Notes: generated by a model not told the origin, from the letters alone. A stretch of 64,000 nt of DNA from JALONH01 sp046329235 (GCA_046329235.1 JAXLVA010000001.1:1-64000); one strand, 5' to 3'; positions 43,530 to 52,273 are shown, counted from the first letter of the stretch. Made by a program: numbers and translations.

Positions 43530-45011
43530 TTACCAGTTTAATTCTACTTGTCGAAATATTATAACAGGAGGAGGACCTGGTCTACCATCGCGACCGTAGT
43601 TACCGGGTACTCCATTCATTCCATTTTTCCCATCTTTACCTCTGCTGCCTGTTCCGTAAGCGTTACCAGTATTGCCCCCATTCCCACCTTTTCCTTCTTT
43701 ACCACCATTCCCACTTTTACCTCCTTCTGATATGAATTGAATCAACGATAAATAAGAAGTTGCATTAGGGTCAACAAAAACTGAAATGTTCCCACCATCA
43801 CCACCATCTCCGCCGTTACCACCATTGCCTCCATATCCACCATTGCCTCCGTCACCACCATTTCCTCCACCTACCATAGAGCCATTCACATCTTTCGTAG
43901 TTGGAGCATTACCGCCATCTCCACCGTCACCACCATCTCCACCGTTACCACCGTCACCACCATTCCCTCCACTCGCAATGATTTTTAAATCCCCTCCATT
44001 AGTTGATATTATATAATAACTATTTTCATTTCGACTGTTTTTTACTTCTACTTTTAACATTGTTCCAAGTATTTTATCTTGAAATGCTTTTACATAGACC
44101 TCTAAGTTTAGTCCGGTCAAACCCGAAGTTCCATGTCCACCGTCTTGTCCTTTTAACCCGTCTTGCCCTATACTTCCATTTGCTAGTTTTGTATAATCAT
44201 AATTGTTGTCTCGATAGGAGCCGTCTCTTCCGTCAGAACCATTCGTGCCATCTTTACCATTCGTACCTTTTGCTCCTTTTATGTTATTTGTTTTGTAAAC
44301 ACAGGGATATTTAAAATCAATAGATATTATGGATTCTTTTTTGAGTAATTGATTAGAGTTATGAATAGCAGTAATCAATAAGATTTTTTGTAAAAAGTAT
44401 GGACGCGCATCCGTTGAAAATATGTACAAGCCATTTTTTATGGTTTGATTATTTACTTTTACTTCAAGCCCTTCCCATTTTAGCATCATAGAGTAATCAT
44501 TAGTAGAATTCGTGCTCATTTTAATTCCGTTGTCAAATGTAGCAGCAACGTGTATTAGTAAATTCATACAAGGAGATACACCTCTAGTGGTGTCCACTAG
44601 TATATCTAATTGGGTAGTATAGTTTATTGGTACTACAAATATTTGTGTATAGGAATTCGAAGAAAGTGTTTTAACTGAAATAAGTACTTTGTGGGATTTA
44701 ATAGAAATACTATCGTTTGAAATTGTGAGAATGCCATTTCGTAGAGTTCCATTTTGAATTTGAATCTCAAAATTGTCCCATTCAATATTGCCATCTGCAA
44801 ACCCTTCAGTTTTAACTATACTTTTATTAGATAGGGTGATTTCAAGTCCTAACTCCATGGTCATACCCGGCAGCAAAACAGGTGGTTGTTTTGTTACAAG
44901 TTTAAGTTGTGTGACGGTTTTATTTTTTAAATTTCCGGCACCCCATGAATGAGAGGCAGTATATAAAATTGCTAATATGGTAAGAAACGCAATGCTGAAA
45001 TAACGTGACAT
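43530..45011 (-). CDS. Secreted collagen-like / glycine-rich repeat protein
   Basis: A 493-residue protein with an N-terminal signal peptide (cleavage near SHSWG). Residues about 30-245 are a beta-rich domain; about 245-290 has G-x-y triplets (GAKGTNGKDGTNG) and about 340-475 is a dense GGDGG/GNGG repeat ending in further G-x-y triplets with PGNYGRDGRPGPP. Such tracts are expected to form extended or triple-helical surface structures. No sorting signal is visible. The repeats make the gene prone to length change by slippage. Function unknown. Confidence 0.75.
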   Translation of the reverse strand: MSRYFSIAFLTILAILYTASHSWGAGNLKNKTVTQLKLVTKQPPVLLPGMTMELGLEITLSNKSIVKTEGFADGNIEWDNFEIQIQNGTLRNGILTISNDSISIKSHKVLISVKTLSSNSYTQIFVVPINYTTQLDILVDTTRGVSPCMNLLIHVAATFDNGIKMSTNSTNDYSMMLKWEGLEVKVNNQTIKNGLYIFSTDARPYFLQKILLITAIHNSNQLLKKESIISIDFKYPCVYKTNNIKGAKGTNGKDGTNGSDGRDGSYRDNNYDYTKLANGSIGQDGLKGQDGGHGTSGLTGLNLEVYVKAFQDKILGTMLKVEVKNSRNENSYYIISTNGGDLKIIASGGNGGDGGNGGDGGDGGDGGNAPTTKDVNGSMVGGGNGGDGGNGGYGGNGGNGGDGGDGGNISVFVDPNATSYLSLIQFISEGGKSGNGGKEGKGGNGGNTGNAYGTGSRGKDGKNGMNGVPGNYGRDGRPGPPPVIIFRQVELNW

Positions 45012-45218
45012 GTTTGGGATACTTAGATTTATAACATCTTAAATTATTAATTTAATTATCAGAAATCAACAAGCCGAATTAAGCTTCATGGAAAGATTTG
45101 CTAACTTTAGATTAGTTGTAACTTTTGATAGATAAAACCATAACAAGTGTTTGTTGAAGAGGTAATATTTAATTGACAACTTTTTTGTATCTTGGATAAG
45201 AACTTAATCAGATACATT

Positions 45219-45839
45219 ATGAAAAAGATTTTTGCTGCAATAGTGTTTTCGTTGTTTTATGTTGGCATTAGCTCTGCTGTTACGCACACCGTTTTGGTTG
45301 GACAAGGTAACACACTTACCTTTTCTCCCAACACCTTAAGTGTAGTGGTTGGAGACGTGGTACACTTTGAATGGGTGTCCGGGTCGCATACCACCACATC
45401 TGTGACTGTACCATCCGGCGCCTCTACTTGGACAAATAGTATCACATCTACCAGTACATCGTTTGATTATACCGTAGCAGTAGCGGGTACTTATGATTAC
45501 AAATGTAATCCTCATGGTGGTTCGGGTATGACAGGTTCCTTCACAGCTACTACTACAGGTGTTACTACAAAATATTCGGATATTAGAAGCTCAAGTGTAC
45601 TTACACCTAATCCGGTGGTAGATCAAACGGTGTTAAAGTTTACTTCAGCGTCTTCGTTTAAAGCTACCGTTCGTATTTACGATATCACCGGTGTATTTAT
45701 CAGCGAAGAAAAGATAAAAATCGAACAAGGAGATAATGCACATTCTTTAAATGTGGCTAATCTGACTACCGGTATGTATTATGTGAACGTGTTGGATAAA
45801 GACGATGCGTTTTTAGTTTTGCGATTGATTAAACAATAA
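45219..45839 (+). CDS. Secreted cupredoxin (plastocyanin-like) with T9SS sorting domain
   Basis: A 206-residue protein. I start at ATG 45219, where the signal peptide KKIFAAIVFSLFYV begins; an upstream TTG at 45192 is unlikely. The cupredoxin domain (about 22-112) has the type 1 copper ligands His57, Cys96, His99 and Met104 in the motif C-N-P-H-x4-M. After a linker, residues about 128-206 (LTPNPVVDQTVLKF to VLRLIKQ) match the type IX secretion C-terminal sorting domain, so it is probably exported to the cell surface. An electron-transfer or copper-binding role is expected. Confidence 0.85.
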   Translation: MKKIFAAIVFSLFYVGISSAVTHTVLVGQGNTLTFSPNTLSVVVGDVVHFEWVSGSHTTTSVTVPSGASTWTNSITSTSTSFDYTVAVAGTYDYKCNPHGGSGMTGSFTATTTGVTTKYSDIRSSSVLTPNPVVDQTVLKFTSASSFKATVRIYDITGVFISEEKIKIEQGDNAHSLNVANLTTGMYYVNVLDKDDAFLVLRLIKQ

Positions 45840-45844
45840 TTCTA

Positions 45845-46390
45845 TTGGCTACCTATATATCCATCTTGCGTGGCATTAACGTAAGCGGTAAGAATATTAT
45901 TAAAATGGAGACTCTGCGCAACATGTACGAGTCGCTAGGTTTTAAAAATTGCGTAACCTACATCCAAAGTGGTAACGTAGTTTTTGAATCTAAAAAAACT
46001 ACTCCTGAAAAACTGGTAAGTGCTATTTCGTCAGCCATAGAGAAAGAGTTTGGGTTTGAAGTACCGGTCTTAGTATTAACGGTAGAAACACTTCAGGAGA
46101 TTATTAATCAAAATCCGTTTGTAAAGGATAAAAAGAAAGACGTTAAGTTCTTTCATGTTACGTTCTTGGCTGAGCTTTCTGGGGTGAAAGAGTATGATTC
46201 TATTCTAGATAAAGGACAAGCAGGAGAGGAGATAGCTATTACATCCAAGGCGGTGTATTTGTATTGTCCCAAAGGATATGGTAATACCAAATGGACGAAT
46301 ACTTTTTTAGAATCGAAACTGAAAGTAAAAGCAACGACGCGTAATTGGAAAACAACGCTGGAGTTACTTAAAATGGCTGGGGAAGAATAA
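45845..46390 (+). CDS. DUF1697 domain-containing protein
   Basis: A 181-residue protein of the DUF1697 family, with ATYISILRGINVSGKNIIKME at the start and IQSGNVVFESK and TTRNWKTTLELLK later, all typical. Start is TTG, 5 bp after the cupredoxin stop. The family is widespread in bacteria but its activity is not known to me. Confidence 0.85.
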   Translation: MATYISILRGINVSGKNIIKMETLRNMYESLGFKNCVTYIQSGNVVFESKKTTPEKLVSAISSAIEKEFGFEVPVLVLTVETLQEIINQNPFVKDKKKDVKFFHVTFLAELSGVKEYDSILDKGQAGEEIAITSKAVYLYCPKGYGNTKWTNTFLESKLKVKATTRNWKTTLELLKMAGEE

Positions 46391-46392
46391 TC

Positions 46393-46818
46393 ATGTTAAA
46401 AAACAATATACATACCACCAACTACGAAAATACTTTCATTGAAGTAGCGGCTGATTATAAGTTGACGAAATGTAAGATGCCTAATTTGAATGCGGAGAAA
46501 AAAACAATTGCTGCTATTCAATTTGATTTGGTGTGGGAGCATCCGTATGAATTCACTTCCGATGATGTATTGTTTCAAACTTATGCAATTAAACAAGGTT
46601 TGTCTAAATCCGAATTAAGTGCTGCTAGAAAAGAATTCTTTTCGAAAGGACAAGCTTGCTTTCGAGCATCACCTTTGACTAAAACGCATGGCTTTGGAGT
46701 GCATTCCAACGAAGAAGGAAAGATTGCACTTTATCCTTTAGAATCTCCGGAGTATAAAAAGTTATTAAAAGATGCGAAGGTGGAGAAAGTGAAAGCTATG
46801 CGCACTTCTAAAAAATAG
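46393..46818 (+). CDS. DUF6157 family protein
   Basis: A 141-residue cytosolic protein with HTTNYENTFIEVAADY at the N-terminus and GQACFRASPLTKTHGFGVHSNEEGKIALYP-like residues in the second half (cited here in parts), which matches DUF6157. Function not established. It begins 2 bp after the DUF1697 gene, so the two are likely cotranscribed. Confidence 0.75.
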   Translation: MLKNNIHTTNYENTFIEVAADYKLTKCKMPNLNAEKKTIAAIQFDLVWEHPYEFTSDDVLFQTYAIKQGLSKSELSAARKEFFSKGQACFRASPLTKTHGFGVHSNEEGKIALYPLESPEYKKLLKDAKVEKVKAMRTSKK

Positions 46819-46830
46819 AGTATTGTAACT

Positions 46831-46910
46831 AAACCTGCAAGGTTTGTTCTAATGTGGAAGACTCTGTTGCTGATAAAGCACAATAATTATAAGCGAAACC
46901 TTGCAGGTTT
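46831..46910. repeat. AAACCTTGCAGGTTT-family REPIN, intact copy
   Basis: AAACCTGCAAGGTTT at 46831-46845 and its exact reverse complement at 46896-46910, 15 of 15 bases; each arm is itself a near-palindrome. The spacer is 50 bp. A related degenerate pair lies between thrB and thrC. Confidence 0.75.
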
Positions 46911-46934
46911 TATAGCTCTAAACGAAATATTAAA

Positions 46935-47321
46935 ATGTATATTAAAAAGGAACCCATCATTCCCGGTGAGATTGCCGACTACCATTTCTCTGAAGAGGGG
47001 ATTTTGTATTCCTATTCGAAATCTATTTTGCGTACGGTAGATAATATTTCACGTAATGTAGAATTGGTTAAACAGATTACGGGGAATAAGCCTGTTCCTT
47101 TATTGATTTTTTTGGAGTCTTCTCCGATGCCGGATAAAGCTACTCGACAGTTGTCAAAAGAGAAATTACCGGAGATTTATTCGGCGATGGCTATGGTTTC
47201 TAAAGCGGGTTTAGCCTCCTTTATTATGAAATTGTTGTTTAAGTTATCGCCTCCTCCTATACCTATGAAGCAGTTTTCGACGGAGAAAGAGGCGCTGGAA
47301 TGGCTAAAAAGCCAAAAATAA
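46935..47321 (+). CDS. Small hypothetical protein (DUF7793/STAS-like)
   Basis: A 128-residue soluble protein: a strand-helix pattern resembling SpoIIAA/STAS-like domains, with PLLIFLESSPMPDKATRQ in the centre and PPPIPMKQFSTEKEALEWLKS at the end, which I associate with the small DUF7793-type proteins of Bacteroidota. The assignment is from memory and tentative. The gene has a strong start context after a REPIN. Confidence 0.6.
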   Translation: MYIKKEPIIPGEIADYHFSEEGILYSYSKSILRTVDNISRNVELVKQITGNKPVPLLIFLESSPMPDKATRQLSKEKLPEIYSAMAMVSKAGLASFIMKLLFKLSPPPIPMKQFSTEKEALEWLKSQK

Positions 47322-47356
47322 AAGATTTTTTACACTTCATTTTTCCTTCTTTAGCC

Positions 47357-47413
47357 CCGGTTTCGTGTCCTCACGAACCGGAATATGAAAAGTGGTTCGT
47401 GGGGACACGAACC
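47357..47413. repeat. GTGTCC-family palindrome pair (REPIN-like)
   Basis: CCGGTTTCGTGTCC... forms a hairpin with CACGAACCGG (47357-47381) and GGTTCGTG-GGGA-CACGAACC (47394-47413) follows in inverted orientation. The two arms are reverse complements of each other apart from two or three bases. The gap 47322-47525 has no gene of its own. Confidence 0.65.
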
Positions 47414-47525
47414 ATGGTAAATAAAAGATTTTTCCTCTTCATTTTTCCTTCAGATTTGGTTCAAAGTTGAAACAGAATTGCTGTATATATTTACATCAAG
47501 ATTCACAATTAAACCACGAACCGAT

Positions 47526-47690
47526 ATGAAAAAGATCATCACTTCCGCCGTATTAGCTATAGTTTTTGTATCTACTTCTATGGCCGGTAATCGACCACAT
47601 GGGTATGCTGCTTATAAGAAGCACCAAAAACATCATCATGCAAAAACGTATCATCCGCAACACAAGTCGGATCCTACATACCAGAACTAA
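47526..47690 (+). CDS. Small secreted His/Lys-rich peptide
   Basis: A 54-residue protein whose signal peptide (MKKIITSAVLAIVFVSTSMAG) would leave a mature peptide of about 34 residues with a dense His/Lys stretch (KKHQKHHHAKTYHPQHK). An upstream in-frame start at 47478 exists but would remove the signal-peptide-at-N-terminus arrangement. The basic tail recalls the two tiny lipoproteins at 55.4-55.7 kb. A strong terminator follows. Metal binding is possible but unproven. Confidence 0.6.
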   Translation: MKKIITSAVLAIVFVSTSMAGNRPHGYAAYKKHQKHHHAKTYHPQHKSDPTYQN

Positions 47691-47745
47691 TAGTTAACAA
47701 TAAATAATACCCGTAACTAGCCCTTACTCGTGTGTTTTATAAAGT

Positions 47746-47783
47746 TAGTGCGTGTCTCCTGCTGAGCGCGCACTATTTTTTTT
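47746..47783 (+). terminator. Terminator after small peptide gene
   Basis: TAGTGCG / CGCACTA stem (47746-47752 with 47769-47775) and eight T. Confidence 0.75.
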
Positions 47784-47856
47784 AAGGGTATAAGAATTAT
47801 GAGTTATGAATGATAGGATATCAAAATATTTATACTTCTCTATATTTTTCTTTCCT

Positions 47857-48040
47857 CCAACTCCGAAGGAGTGACATTATAATAGAAATCAATCATCATT
47901 ATTATTCAGCGCGTGAACCCCGAAGGGGGGCATTATAATATCACCTCTTCGGGGTTGGTCCGTTCTTTTATTTCTGCGGAATGTGTGCTATTTAAATGTC
48001 ACTCCTTCGGAGTTTATTTTGAAAATATTTTAAATCGGGG
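47857..48040 (+). repeat. About 185-bp palindrome-rich repeat, copy 1
   Basis: Contains three CTCCGAAGGAG-type palindromes: one at 47860-47872, a paired CCCCGAAGGGG / CCTCTTCGGGG at 47918-47955 around CATTATAATA, and CTCCTTCGGAG at 48002-48012. A near-identical direct copy is at 48925-49110. Each copy ends about 26-30 bp before a hypothetical gene. The 47691-48069 gap contains this, a terminator and no separate gene. Confidence 0.8.
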
Positions 48041-48069
48041 TAAATTAGGCGAGATAAAATGTAATTATC

Positions 48070-48891
48070 ATGAAACTATTTTTATTTGTTATAATTCTAT
48101 TTTTTATCACTCTATTTGCGAATGCTCAACGAGCTTCCAAGGAGAAGCGAGTAAAAAAGGATGATTTTAAAATTCAGATTGATAGTATAAATTATTTTTT
48201 ACAATGCTATGATACACTCTATCCTTATTCAGATGGTGAATTCAATATAGACATTATTAGTTCTGTTCAAGGGGAAATTACAGAACGATTATTAAAGATT
48301 TTGAATGACAAAAGAATTTTGGAGTATCAAATTGAAAATCTTTTTAAATCAAATGACCTTTATATTACAAAATCGGATGATAATAAAATTTATTTCCTTT
48401 CAATTGAAGAAAAAACAGGAGGCTCCTATAGGTCAAGTATTACCATAATACACTATCGATTGAAAAATGGAACATTTAAAAGTGAATATTATGGTGGAAA
48501 TAATGAAGAATCATCTATTCCAGTATTTGGTAAGCCATATTTGATTGATAGTCTAAATCAAAAGTATTTTATGATTGGAGGTGTTGAAACTTGTAATACT
48601 TGTCATTTTTCAGCAGCGATGACTCTTCAACTTGATTCAAATTATTGTAATGTAAATACAGTTTTTCAATTTGATGGTCGATATGATGATTTAGAAATAT
48701 TTGAATATGATACCTTGACTAAAGTTTTTTCATATGAATTCTTTTCATCTAGTAACGATGATTCACTTTATGGAGATAGTAATATTCCTTTGGGATTTAG
48801 AAAAAGATTTATTGGTAAATTTGTATATCACGATGGGGATTTTATACAAATTGAAAATTGTGAATATTTAATAAAGAAGGATAATGAATAG
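48070..48891 (+). CDS. Hypothetical secreted protein between repeats
   Basis: A 273-residue protein with a clear signal peptide (MKLFLFVIILFFITLFANAQ). The mature part is AT-rich in coding and predicted beta-rich, with a single CNTC motif. No domain recognised. It lies between the two long direct repeats, which suggests it arrived with them as a cassette. Function unknown. Confidence 0.65.
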   Translation: MKLFLFVIILFFITLFANAQRASKEKRVKKDDFKIQIDSINYFLQCYDTLYPYSDGEFNIDIISSVQGEITERLLKILNDKRILEYQIENLFKSNDLYITKSDDNKIYFLSIEEKTGGSYRSSITIIHYRLKNGTFKSEYYGGNNEESSIPVFGKPYLIDSLNQKYFMIGGVETCNTCHFSAAMTLQLDSNYCNVNTVFQFDGRYDDLEIFEYDTLTKVFSYEFFSSSNDDSLYGDSNIPLGFRKRFIGKFVYHDGDFIQIENCEYLIKKDNE

Positions 48892-48924
48892 ATTCTTTAC
48901 TTATAGTATATAACAAATATTCTC

Positions 48925-49110
48925 CCAACCCCGAAGGGGTGGTATTATAATAGAAATCAAACATCATCATTATCCAGCGTACGAACCCCGAAGGGGTGGC
49001 ATTATAATATCACCCCTTCGGTGTTGGTCCGTTCTTTTATTTCTGCGGAATGTGTGCGATTTAAATGTCACTCCTTCGGAGTTTAATTTTGAAAATATTT
49101 TAAATTGGGG
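48925..49110 (+). repeat. About 185-bp palindrome-rich repeat, copy 2
   Basis: Direct copy of 47857-48040: the same order of CCCCGAAGGGG palindromes, the shared word GTTGGTCCGTTCTTTTATTT and TTCTGCGGAATGTGTGC are kept. The copies differ mainly in compensated palindrome bases (CTCC versus CCCC arms), which indicates selection for pairing. Confidence 0.8.
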
Positions 49111-49136
49111 AAGATTAAAAAGAGTGTTTAGTAAAG

Positions 49137-49604
49137 ATGAATTTAATAGAAAAATTACACATTGCGTTATTTGCAAAATCATCAGATAAAATAATATCAA
49201 AAGATGGTGTTTTTGAATTCAAGATGCCATCAGGCTATTTTTTTATAAAGTCTAAAGGAGTGTATCAAATTTTTAAGCCAAATGATAAAGGATTTCTTTT
49301 TCAGTGGTCAGGTTTTGTATTGCCAGAGAAATTGGAAAATAAATTCGATGTTGATTTGGAATTGAAAAGGGAGTTAACACAAAATTCCAATGCTAAAATA
49401 CAATTTACAGGAAATTATTATTGTGTGTGTTCAGCAACAATATCTGAAGACAATTCTGTTATTGTGTATACATGGAAAATAGGAGAGGCCAATAAAAGAA
49501 TACTTGTGACTTTAATATTAGACGGAAGTAATACTCGTGATAAAATTGATAGTCAGATATATTTTGCAGGTGAATTAATGAGAGAATTGAAAATAAAAAA
49601 ATAA
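49137..49604 (+). CDS. Hypothetical protein after repeat copy 2
   Basis: A 155-residue soluble protein without signal peptide, predicted beta-rich with FFIKSKGVYQIFKPNDKG and YYCVCSATISEDNS segments. No domain recognised and unrelated in sequence to the gene between the repeats. It sits 26 bp after the second long repeat and ends 3 bp from the convergent GT9 gene. Confidence 0.6.
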   Translation: MNLIEKLHIALFAKSSDKIISKDGVFEFKMPSGYFFIKSKGVYQIFKPNDKGFLFQWSGFVLPEKLENKFDVDLELKRELTQNSNAKIQFTGNYYCVCSATISEDNSVIVYTWKIGEANKRILVTLILDGSNTRDKIDSQIYFAGELMRELKIKK

Positions 49605-49607
49605 AAC

Positions 49608-50573
49608 CTACCTCAAATCCTTCTCTTTCACTTCTTGTTCAATCATACATCTAAAATGACCTTTCGGGCATTTGTTGTGTCCAATCTTAGAACAAGGTCG
49701 GCAGTATAAATTCTTTACTTCCCAATTCACATGTTCCGTTAAATACGGTTCCATGCCAAAGCCCGGAATGGTATTGCCCCACACCGCAATAATTCTTTTT
49801 TTGAAAGCAGCACCTATGTGCATTAATCCTGTATCCGGCGTTACTAAGTAATAACACTGTTGTACTAAGGATGCCGATTGATTTAAGGAGAATTGTCCTG
49901 CCGTATTGATAATGTCTTTTCGATCCGGGAATTTTTTAACTAAGGTGTCACCAAAGTCTTTATCATCTTTCCCTCCGAGCAACATCACTGCGTAAGGAAT
50001 CTTCCCAATAATCTCAATCATCTTTTCTTCCGGAATACGCTTAGTCGCATGTTGTGCTCCTAAAGCAATGGCTACGTATTTGGAATGAAAAGCTTCCGGA
50101 AATTTTTCCGTAATGGAAACAATATCTTTCTCCGCCAAAAAATAATCTAAACCTTTGTGGTCGTTTTTTACTTTTAAATGTTTTACTGTATCCAGATAAC
50201 GGTCAACGATGTGTGTCTTGGGTAATATCTTCCATTTCCAATTCACACGTATCCACTTACGTATATTTAGTTTGTTAAATCGCTTTACAGGTTTATCCAA
50301 CGCCCATGCAATACGATACGTGCGTAAATTATTATGTAAATCAATCACCTCGTCATACTGCTCTTCTTTCAATTGCTTGATAAGTGCCGAAGTTGATTTT
50401 TCTAATTTGAATATCTTATCTACGTACGGATTGTTCTCCCATATATTGGCAAAGGCCGCTTTGGTAGCCACGTGAACTTCCGCATTAGGGATTTGCTGTT
50501 TTAAACAACGCACCACCGGAGTCGTTAGTACGATGTCTCCAATAGAGGAGAAGCGTAAGACTAAAATTTTCAC
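49608..50573 (-). CDS. Glycosyltransferase family 9 (heptosyltransferase-like)
   Basis: A 321-residue GT-B fold enzyme. The family pattern RFSSIGDIVLTTPVVRCLKQ at the N-terminus and the C-terminal donor-binding DTGLMHIGAAFKKRIIAVWGNT are conserved, with an HNKCPKGHFRCMIEQ Cys-rich tail unusual for the family but seen in Bacteroidota. Probably acts in lipopolysaccharide core or other surface glycan synthesis. Its start overlaps the PolX-like gene end by 4 bp. Confidence 0.88.
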   Translation of the reverse strand: MKILVLRFSSIGDIVLTTPVVRCLKQQIPNAEVHVATKAAFANIWENNPYVDKIFKLEKSTSALIKQLKEEQYDEVIDLHNNLRTYRIAWALDKPVKRFNKLNIRKWIRVNWKWKILPKTHIVDRYLDTVKHLKVKNDHKGLDYFLAEKDIVSITEKFPEAFHSKYVAIALGAQHATKRIPEEKMIEIIGKIPYAVMLLGGKDDKDFGDTLVKKFPDRKDIINTAGQFSLNQSASLVQQCYYLVTPDTGLMHIGAAFKKRIIAVWGNTIPGFGMEPYLTEHVNWEVKNLYCRPCSKIGHNKCPKGHFRCMIEQEVKEKDLR

Positions 50574-52273
50574 AGCGTGCGCCCTTTCTTTTTACCTAAC
50601 CATGCTTCTACTTCTTCGATTGGCCATGCGTTGAAACAACGGTCTTTGGTTAAGCCTGCTTTTTGAGCTACTAATACACCAAAGTGCATATCATGATATC
50701 CTTTCACTTCATGTGCATCCGGATTGATAGAGATGATACATCCTTTGTCTAAGGCATAACCTATGTGTCTCCAATCCATATCCAAACGCAATGGATGAGC
50801 ATTGATTTCAATGATCACATGATTTGCTGCGCAAGCATCAATAACTTTTTTATGATCAATAGGATAACCTTCGCGCTTTAATAACAAGCGACCTGTAGGA
50901 TGTCCTAACATGGTAGTGTATGGATTTTCAATAGCGGTGATTAATCGCTGCGTAGCCTTCTCTTCATTCATCGTTAGATTGGAGTGAATAGAAGCTACGA
51001 TGAAGTCGAACGATTTTAATACATCTTCTTCATAATCCAGCGCGCCATCATTTAAAATGTCCGATTCAATTCCGGAGAAAATTTTAAAATTGGAATAACC
51101 CGCGTTGAGTTGTTTAATCTCTTCTTGTTGTTGTTTGATTCTATCCGGACGTAAACCGCCGGCATAGGAGGCAGTCTGGCTGTGATCAGAAATGCCTAAG
51201 TATTGATATCCTTTTTGTTGAAGGTAATTGGCCATGTCTGCCAGTGTATGTTGTCCATCACTGTAAGTACTATGATTATGAAAGGCACCTTTCAAATCTG
51301 AATCTTGAATGATTTGATCTAAGGTGTTGTTCTCAAAGAAAGCGGTTTCTCTTAAACCTTCACGTAGGTACGCAGGTACAAATGGTTTTTGAACCGATTC
51401 GTAAAATGCTTCTTCCGTAGCGTAATCTTGTTTTAACAATTGCAGGTAAGTAAAACCTTGTTCGTTCGTCTGACGAAGGTGATCAACACCAGCAGCATGT
51501 AATATCTTTTCTGAACCGGAACGAGTGTTAGAAGTAAAGTGAATTTTCACCGGTAAACTTTCCGGAGTATAAGTACCTATCCAAGTGAATAGGGTAGAGC
51601 TTTCTAATTTTTCTTCCCACTCATCCGACGATTGCAATACCGCCATGGTGTTCATCGGTTGTGCAGAAGACACAAGGAATTCTAAAGAGTCTAATACTTC
51701 TAACTGACGAGCTAATCCGCCGGAAACACTCACGTTCGCATCGCTTAATAATTCAGATAGTTTAGTTTGAAGTGGTTGAATATGCTTTTCAATATCGGCA
51801 TATAAAAATTCATGTGCGTGTTGTTCCTTAAATTGTAAGGCACGTAATATATTTTGTTGCGACTTCTCTCCAAAGCCTTTTAAGTTAGCTATCGTGTTGT
51901 TTTGACAAGCTTCTAGTAATTTTTCAGAAGAGTCAATGCCATGTTCCATCCACAGGGTACGGATTCTCTTTGGTCCTACACCTTTAATCCCAATCATGGA
52001 AATCACACCTTCCGGTGTTTTACTTTTCCATGTTTCTAATTCTTGAAAGGAACCAGTCTCACGCCAGTCGATAAGTTTGGCAGCTAAACTTTTTCCCAAA
52101 CCATCGGCTGACTCCAGCGCTTCTTTACTTAATGACATGACTGGTTCTGTCATGCGCTCTATGGAATAGGAGGCATTTTGAATGGCTCTTATTTTAAAAG
52201 CATTTTCATTATGTAACTCCATTAATAGAGCCACAAAAGCAAATTGGTCGGCAACTTCTTGGTTAGATAACAT
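50570..52273 (-). CDS. PolX-like protein with inactive polymerase domain and intact PHP domain
   Basis: A 567-residue protein with the PolX architecture: helix-hairpin-helix 8-kDa region (about 1-95, GLGKSLAAKLIDW, IKGVGPKRIRTLW), polymerase thumb/palm (about 150-300) and C-terminal PHP phosphoesterase (about 325-567). In the palm the two metal-binding Asp are replaced (region VSVSGGLARQLEVLDSLEFL: Ser and Glu instead of Asp) and the third, in a strand reading PVKIHF, is Lys. The PHP metal ligands are complete (FHNHSTYSDG, ISDHSQT, GIESDIL, ASIHSNL, GHPTGR, NPDAHE). So it is more likely a nuclease or phosphatase than a polymerase. Confidence 0.85.
   Translation of the reverse strand: MLSNQEVADQFAFVALLMELHNENAFKIRAIQNASYSIERMTEPVMSLSKEALESADGLGKSLAAKLIDWRETGSFQELETWKSKTPEGVISMIGIKGVGPKRIRTLWMEHGIDSSEKLLEACQNNTIANLKGFGEKSQQNILRALQFKEQHAHEFLYADIEKHIQPLQTKLSELLSDANVSVSGGLARQLEVLDSLEFLVSSAQPMNTMAVLQSSDEWEEKLESSTLFTWIGTYTPESLPVKIHFTSNTRSGSEKILHAAGVDHLRQTNEQGFTYLQLLKQDYATEEAFYESVQKPFVPAYLREGLRETAFFENNTLDQIIQDSDLKGAFHNHSTYSDGQHTLADMANYLQQKGYQYLGISDHSQTASYAGGLRPDRIKQQQEEIKQLNAGYSNFKIFSGIESDILNDGALDYEEDVLKSFDFIVASIHSNLTMNEEKATQRLITAIENPYTTMLGHPTGRLLLKREGYPIDHKKVIDACAANHVIIEINAHPLRLDMDWRHIGYALDKGCIISINPDAHEVKGYHDMHFGVLVAQKAGLTKDRCFNAWPIEEVEAWLGKKKGRTL

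Noticed and set aside
43786..43980. Dense short direct repeats that could look like a CRISPR or tandem repeat array
   Set aside because: They are the codons of GGDGG/GNGG repeats in a long open frame on the minus strand; there are no unique spacers.
43786..44314. Proline-rich plus-strand ORFs over the glycine-rich gene
   Set aside because: They are antisense shadows of the GGN codons and have no start context or signal.
47857..49110. Integron attC array
   Set aside because: The repeats lack GTTRRRY core sites and no integrase is present; they are better described as REP-like palindromes.
50209..50475. Plus-strand ORF within the GT9 gene
   Set aside because: The minus-strand frame encodes a recognisable glycosyltransferase over the whole interval.
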